Source: Methanomassiliicoccaceae archaeon
Lineage (GTDB): Archaea > Thermoplasmatota > Thermoplasmata > Methanomassiliicoccales > Methanomethylophilaceae
Assembly (NCBI GenBank): GCA_016282555.1
Contig: JAEEKU010000090.1
Span: forward strand, 1-8,378
Direction: 5' to 3'
DNA length: 8,378 nucleotides
Of the stretch, positions 5,948-8,378 are shown piece by piece. The translations under genes were made by a program, and so were the position numbers. How positions within the stretch are numbered: position 1 is the first letter of the stretch; each line of letters opens with the position of its first letter. Below the pieces are notes generated by a model that was not told the origin of the DNA, ran no database searches, and was given only the letters and a program-made list of their open reading frames with translations.

Positions 5948-6301
5948 ATGCAGGCCGTGGTGCTCGATACAAACGCATTGCTGATGCCCTTCGAGATCAG
6001 GATCAATCTCGATCTTGCTCTCAGGGATCTTCTGGGCGAAGCGAGAATTCTCGTTCCCGGCCCCCTGATCGGGGAACTCAAACATCTCGATCACAAATCG
6101 GCCGGGGCCGCTCTCGCTCTCGCCCGCAAATACGAAATAATTCCGACGGAAGCGTCCGGGGACGATTCCGTCATCGAATTGGCCGTGAGGGAGAACGCGT
6201 ACGCCCTCACGAACGACAAGGAGCTGAGAAGGCGTCTGAGAAAGGCGTCCGTTCCTGTGATTCTTCTGCGGTCCGGAACGCATCTGGTTATAGAAGAATG
6301 A
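5948..6301 (+). CDS. PIN-domain protein, Fcf1/Utp24-like, probable rRNA-processing nuclease
   Basis: The 117-residue protein is a single PIN domain. It has VLDTNALL (residues 5-12, D7), PLIGELKHL (39-47, E43), GDDSVIELA (71-79, D72/D73) and LTNDKELRRRL (87-97, D90). These supply the four acidic residues that hold the metal ions of PIN nucleases. A short archaeal PIN protein directly after aIF2-gamma is a conserved arrangement, usually assigned to the Fcf1-like group (COG1412) related to eukaryotic Utp24, which cuts pre-18S rRNA. Cleavage of archaeal pre-16S rRNA is therefore the best guess. A VapC-type toxin is unlikely, since no antitoxin gene is adjacent and the gene sits in a translation operon. 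The ATG follows the aif2g stop by three bases and has no strong ribosome binding site, so coupling is likely. Confidence 0.85.
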   Translation: MQAVVLDTNALLMPFEIRINLDLALRDLLGEARILVPGPLIGELKHLDHKSAGAALALARKYEIIPTEASGDDSVIELAVRENAYALTNDKELRRRLRKASVPVILLRSGTHLVIEE

Positions 6302-6302
6302 C

Positions 6303-6318
6303 GCCGGGAGACCCCGGC
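6303..6318. terminator. Hairpin between convergent PIN and cyclophilin genes
   Basis: GCCGGG (6303-6308) and CCCGGC (6313-6318) form a perfect 6-base stem with a four-base AGAC loop. It occupies most of the 24-base spacer between two converging genes. It could mark or protect the 3' ends of both transcripts. No long T run follows on either strand, so classic archaeal termination is not shown. Confidence 0.35.
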
Positions 6319-6325
6319 CGATGTT

Positions 6326-6805
6326 TCACTCGATTATTTCGATGGTTTTTATGACGACGTCCTTGAGAGGTTTGTCGTTGCGGTCCGTCTTCACCCTGCT
6401 TATGGCGTCCGCCACTTCCATTCCGGCGGTAACGGTTCCGAAGACCGGGTGGGCGGAGGGAGTCCTGGGGTCCTCTTTGTCGAGATAAGTGTTGTCGACC
6501 GTGTTGATGAAGAACTGGCTTCCTCCGGAGTTCGGGCGGCCGGTGTTGGCCATGGAGATGGTTCCCCTGAGGTTGGAATGGCCCTTTCCGAACTCGTCTT
6601 TGATGGTGTATCCGGGGCCTCCCATTCCGGTTCCGTCCGGGTCGCCGCCCTGAATCATGAAATCTTCGATGACTCTGTGGAAAATGACCCCGTCGTAGAA
6701 TCCCTTCTTGGAAAGCTCGACGAAGTTGCCCACGGTTATAGGCATATCGTCGTGGAGTCTGATGGTTATGTCGCCCATGGACGTATGCATGATGGCTGTC
6801 GTCAT
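6326..6805 (-). CDS. Peptidyl-prolyl cis-trans isomerase, cyclophilin type
   Basis: The 159-residue product is a compact single-domain cyclophilin. Counting from ATG 6805, key motifs are FHRVIEDFMIQGGDP (residues 42-56, with catalytic R44 and contacts F49 and Q52), GTISMANTGRPNSGGSQFFI (81-100) and AHPVFG (118-123, H119). The enzyme speeds cis-trans isomerisation of X-Pro bonds. No signal peptide or membrane segment is seen, so it should be cytoplasmic. The position equivalent to the cyclosporin-contacting Trp is not Trp (L108 region), as in many prokaryotic members. ATG 6805 is preferred because a TATA-like element lies about 28 bases upstream, implying a leaderless mRNA, and because MTTAIMHTSMGDI matches usual family starts. 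A GTG at 6826 would add seven residues. The gene is convergent with the PIN gene and divergent from the membrane pair. Confidence 0.93.
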   Translation of the reverse strand: MTTAIMHTSMGDITIRLHDDMPITVGNFVELSKKGFYDGVIFHRVIEDFMIQGGDPDGTGMGGPGYTIKDEFGKGHSNLRGTISMANTGRPNSGGSQFFINTVDNTYLDKEDPRTPSAHPVFGTVTAGMEVADAISRVKTDRNDKPLKDVVIKTIEIIE

Positions 6806-6827
6806 GCTCCGCTCATACGCGAACACA

Positions 6828-6839
6828 TCAATAAACTTA
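6828..6839 (-). promoter_or_regulatory. TATA-like promoter of the cyclophilin gene
   Basis: On the minus strand this reads AAGTTTATTGAT, centred about 28 bases from the ATG at 6805. It predicts a leaderless transcript. On the plus strand the same bases are also AT-rich and could contribute to the divergent gene. Confidence 0.5.
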
Positions 6840-6848
6840 CTGCGGCGG

Positions 6849-6886
6849 GCGTCCGGAATTGTTTATAATAGAGTAACGCGTCCGGA
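6849..6886. repeat. Nine-base direct repeat flanking a TATA-like element
   Basis: GCGTCCGGA occurs at 6849-6857 and again at 6878-6886, 29 bases apart. Each copy contains the palindrome TCCGGA. The copies bracket GTTTATAATA (6861-6870). They lie between the divergent cyclophilin and membrane-protein genes and could be a paired regulator site. TCCGGA alone is common in this GC-rich sequence, so this is tentative. Confidence 0.35.
6860..6870 (+). promoter_or_regulatory. TATA-like element before the membrane-protein pair
   Basis: TGTTTATAATA lies about 23-33 bases before the ATG at 6893. A start site at its usual distance would fall at 6887-6893, making the mRNA nearly leaderless. Yet GGAGG (6884-6888) looks like a ribosome binding site only four bases before the ATG. 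The two readings conflict; a start further upstream from the AT-rich 6828-6839 element would reconcile them. Confidence 0.5.
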
Positions 6887-6892
6887 GGCCAG

Positions 6893-7510
6893 ATGGACAG
6901 ACGCATTCTCCTCGCACTCTCGATGCTGGCAAATATCGCTGCCGCCGCCGTGTCCTGCGCCGAGGGGGATTATTTCTGGCTGTTCGTTCTTGGCCTGACG
7001 GCCGCTTCCATCTGCGGCCCGGATATGCTGAAGCTTAAAGCGGTTCCGGGAAAACAGCTGATCGCTCTCAGCATAGTCATTCCGGTGGCCAGGGTTATCA
7101 TTTACCTGTCCGGTCTGGGCCACGATTCCGCATTCTGGGGGGTTCCGCTGTGGATGTACGCCTCATCGCTGTGCATGTCAGCGTTGTGCTATGCCGACGG
7201 TCTCTCTATCTTCGCCATCGCCAACTCTTACGGGAAAATATCCGTCGGGAGAGGATGGACCTCTCTTTTCGCCGTGACGGTTTCGTTAGGAGCATCTGCC
7301 GCGTACATTATCTTCATTTTCTTCCGTCTTTACTTCGACGGGTATCCGGTGGGAGCGGAAGGAAAGCTTCCGGACGCTTACGGGGTGCAGGTGGAAGGGC
7401 TGATAATGAATTTCCCGACGGTCGCTTCCGTTTCCGGTTTCGCGTTCGCGGCGATCACATATTATGTTCTGAAGAAAACCGGCAGAGAGTCGCTTACGGA
7501 GGAGCTATGA
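6893..7510 (+). CDS. Membrane protein of unknown function, probable diverged paralogue of its downstream neighbour
   Basis: I do not recognise this 205-residue protein by family. It is very hydrophobic, with likely membrane segments near residues 5-22, 27-42, 56-75, 82-110 (one long or two short), 122-148 and 174-193, and a short charged tail RESLTEEL. There is no cleavable signal peptide or obvious catalytic motif. Its last third resembles the next protein: both have a hydrophobic helix starting VSL, then a 25-35 residue loop, then N(F/-)(P/-)TVAS and Y-Y-V-x-(K/R)-K-T at nearly the same positions (173-196 here, 171-190 there). The conserved-looking His, Glu and Asp of the neighbour are missing. 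It is followed by the neighbour with a 4-base ATGA overlap, so the two are co-translated and may work together. GGAGG precedes the start. Confidence 0.8.
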   Translation: MDRRILLALSMLANIAAAAVSCAEGDYFWLFVLGLTAASICGPDMLKLKAVPGKQLIALSIVIPVARVIIYLSGLGHDSAFWGVPLWMYASSLCMSALCYADGLSIFAIANSYGKISVGRGWTSLFAVTVSLGASAAYIIFIFFRLYFDGYPVGAEGKLPDAYGVQVEGLIMNFPTVASVSGFAFAAITYYVLKKTGRESLTEEL

Positions 7511-8148
7511 CGAAAATCGTCTGGACCGATATCCTCTGCATCATATCATGCATAGCCGCCACCGGCCTGTGCATTTATTCTTATTCCAACGGGCTCTGCT
7601 CGGATTACGAGAGGAATACCGGGCTCGTATGCGGGGTTTTCTGCCTTATACCTATAGTTCTGGGCCGGCTGCACATAATCGCCATACCGGATGTTCTGAT
7701 AGTCCTCGCTCTCGGCGCCATATGCCTTCACTCTCTGGGCGTTTTGTATTTCACGTACGACGAGCTGTACTTCTATGACAACATCACCCATTCCGTTTCT
7801 TCAGCGGCGGTGACCGCATGCGTGTTTCTGGCGCTGACATGCTACAACGTGGTGAGCAGAAGGATAGAGTTCCGCGGGAGAATGGTTATGATCGCCGTGT
7901 CCCTGATAATGCTGTCTTTCAGCGTATACTGGGAGGTCTTCGAGTATCTGGTGGATTCCATTACCGGAACCGGAATGCAGTATAATCCTCTGGATACGGC
8001 CAGGGATATGATCTGCAATACTGTGGCATCGTTCGCGACGGCGGCGTTCATGCAGTACTACGTGAACAGAAAGACTCCGGAAAAAGTCATATCCAATCTG
8101 GATCTTCATCCTCTGCTGAAAAGGTTCATCGTTTACGATTTCAAGTGA
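7507..8148 (+). CDS. Membrane protein resembling DUF2238/YjdF family
   Basis: This 213-residue integral membrane protein has about six hydrophobic segments (roughly 8-27, 38-53, 57-80, 93-113, 125-148 and 168-186) and a basic C-terminal tail. It carries polar residues in or next to membrane segments: LHSLG (H75), YDNITH (D91, H95), YWEVFEY (E143, E146) and YNPLDTARDMICNT (D163, D167). This order of H-x2-G, YD-x3-H, E-x2-E and D-x3-D resembles the DUF2238/YjdF membrane family, whose length (about 210) also fits. The clustered His and acidic side chains could form a metal-binding or catalytic site, but the family has no established function that I can state. ATG 7507 overlaps the previous stop and follows a strong GGAGGAG (7498-7504). 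The frame is open upstream, but that part is a shadow of the previous gene. Confidence 0.82.
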   Translation: MTKIVWTDILCIISCIAATGLCIYSYSNGLCSDYERNTGLVCGVFCLIPIVLGRLHIIAIPDVLIVLALGAICLHSLGVLYFTYDELYFYDNITHSVSSAAVTACVFLALTCYNVVSRRIEFRGRMVMIAVSLIMLSFSVYWEVFEYLVDSITGTGMQYNPLDTARDMICNTVASFATAAFMQYYVNRKTPEKVISNLDLHPLLKRFIVYDFK

Positions 8149-8157
8149 TTATTTTCT
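8149..8157 (+). terminator. T-rich tract after the membrane-protein pair
   Basis: TTATTTTCT follows the TGA stop directly. It is a weak candidate for archaeal T-tract termination before the separately promoted tRNA gene. No hairpin is evident. Confidence 0.3.
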
Positions 8158-8194
8158 CCGGCCGTCGCTGTCGTGCAGGAATCGCGTTCAGATA

Positions 8195-8204
8195 CCTTTA
8201 TTAA
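8195..8204 (+). promoter_or_regulatory. TATA-like promoter of tRNA-Lys
   Basis: CCTTTATTAA is centred about 30 bases before the first base of the mature tRNA. Its core CTTTATTAA is identical to the element before rps6e. A start site just before 8230 would give a very short 5' leader for RNase P to remove. Confidence 0.65.
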
Positions 8205-8229
8205 CAAGAATCCAATAGCGTGGTTCCGT

Positions 8230-8303
8230 GGGCCTGTAGCTCAGCTAGGTAGAGCGTTCGACTCTTAATCGAACGGCCAAGGGTTCGAATCCCTTCAGGC
8301 CCG
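8230..8303 (+). tRNA. tRNA-Lys (anticodon CTT)
   Basis: The sequence folds as a complete cloverleaf. The acceptor stem is GGGCCTG (8230-8236) with CAGGCCC (8296-8302), seven pairs. The D stem is GCTC/GAGC. The anticodon stem is TTCGA/TCGAA with loop CTCTTAA, giving anticodon CTT, which reads the lysine codon AAG. The variable region is five bases and the T stem AAGGG/CCCTT holds loop TTCGAAT. The discriminator is G8303. CCA follows directly at 8304-8306 and may be genome-encoded. There is no intron and no D-arm anomaly. No integrase or repeated 3' end is seen, so there is no sign of an insertion at this tRNA within the window. Confidence 0.97.
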
Positions 8304-8322
8304 CCACCTTCTTGTCCAGATG

Positions 8323-8333
8323 CCTTAAATAAT
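8323..8333 (+). promoter_or_regulatory. TATA-like element before the last partial gene
   Basis: TTAAATAA (8325-8332) lies 21-28 bases before the ATG at 8353. The distance fits a leaderless transcript, as for the glycosyltransferase genes at the other end of the window. Confidence 0.45.
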
Positions 8334-8352
8334 TTCTATCATTTCGCTGGCC

Positions 8353-8378
8353 ATGGTCGATTTCGTGACAAATCCGTC
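8353..8378 (+). CDS. Start of an unidentified leaderless gene (partial)
   Basis: An ATG at 8353 opens a frame of eight full codons (MVDFVTNP) before the window ends. It is preceded by a TATA-like element at leaderless distance and has no ribosome binding site, which matches other starts here. Too little is present to identify a product, and the frame could close just outside the window. Confidence 0.4.

Noticed and set aside
4574..6283. A 569-codon open frame on the minus strand opposite rps6e, aif2g and the PIN gene
   Set aside because: It lies wholly antisense to three well-identified conserved genes, is rich in Gly, Arg, His and Asp with no domain motifs, and is the usual by-product of GC-biased codon use. 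Its span across gene borders is chance.
5948..6301. PIN protein as a VapC toxin
   Set aside because: No antitoxin gene precedes it; it lies three bases after aIF2-gamma in a conserved translation operon.
7150..7506. N-terminal extension of the second membrane protein back to 7150
   Set aside because: The stretch is the shifted-frame reading of the first membrane gene, Arg-rich and non-hydrophobic. ATG 7507 has a strong GGAGGAG and the usual overlap.
8230..8306. tRNA-Lys as an integration site for a mobile element
   Set aside because: No second copy of the tRNA 3' end, integrase gene or composition change is visible inside the window.

Overview
The window is a piece of an archaeal chromosome, almost entirely ordinary core-gene territory. 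Archaeal origin is shown by eukaryote-like translation genes (L7Ae, S28e, L24e, S6e, aIF5B, aIF2-gamma, an Fcf1-type PIN protein) and by TATA-like promoters, several placed about 25 bases before the start codon so that the transcripts would be leaderless. The medium-high GC content, the gene orders rpl7ae-rps28e-rpl24e-ndk-infB and rps6e-aif2g-PIN, and the absence of TAG stops (11 TGA, 1 TAA, 0 TAG in 12 complete genes) suggest a Thermoplasmata-related euryarchaeon, possibly a Methanomassiliicoccales methanogen. That placement is inference; no marker here proves it.

Layout. 1-206 (-) holds the start of a GT4 glycosyltransferase, divergent from a DPM1-like GT2 glycosyltransferase at 309-1049 (+). 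The roughly 100-base spacer carries both promoters and a perfect inverted repeat. 1164-2439 (+) is a tight ribosomal cluster, L7Ae, S28e, L24e and nucleoside diphosphate kinase, with an unusually long structured leader in front of L7Ae. A T tract separates it from infB (aIF5B, 2487-4232). A second promoter at about 4263 drives rps6e, the overlapping aif2g and a PIN-domain protein (4305-6301). A hairpin lies in the spacer to a convergent cyclophilin (6326-6805, -). From a divergent promoter region two small overlapping membrane-protein genes run to 8148 (+). A tRNA-Lys(CTT) with its own promoter follows at 8230-8303, and the window ends eight codons into a probable leaderless gene.

How the parts fit. 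The central 5 kb is a translation module: ribosomal proteins of both subunits, the GTPase delivering initiator tRNA (aIF2-gamma), the GTPase joining subunits (aIF5B), a probable rRNA-processing nuclease, and NDK as a possible GTP supplier. The glycosyltransferases point to surface glycan or glycolipid synthesis. The membrane pair has no clear function; the second resembles the DUF2238/YjdF family and the first looks like a diverged copy of it.

I found no mobile element, CRISPR array, defence locus or biosynthetic cluster. The best leads are the L7Ae leader (possible autoregulatory kink-turn), the membrane paralogue pair, and symmetric or repeated motifs in two divergent promoter regions.
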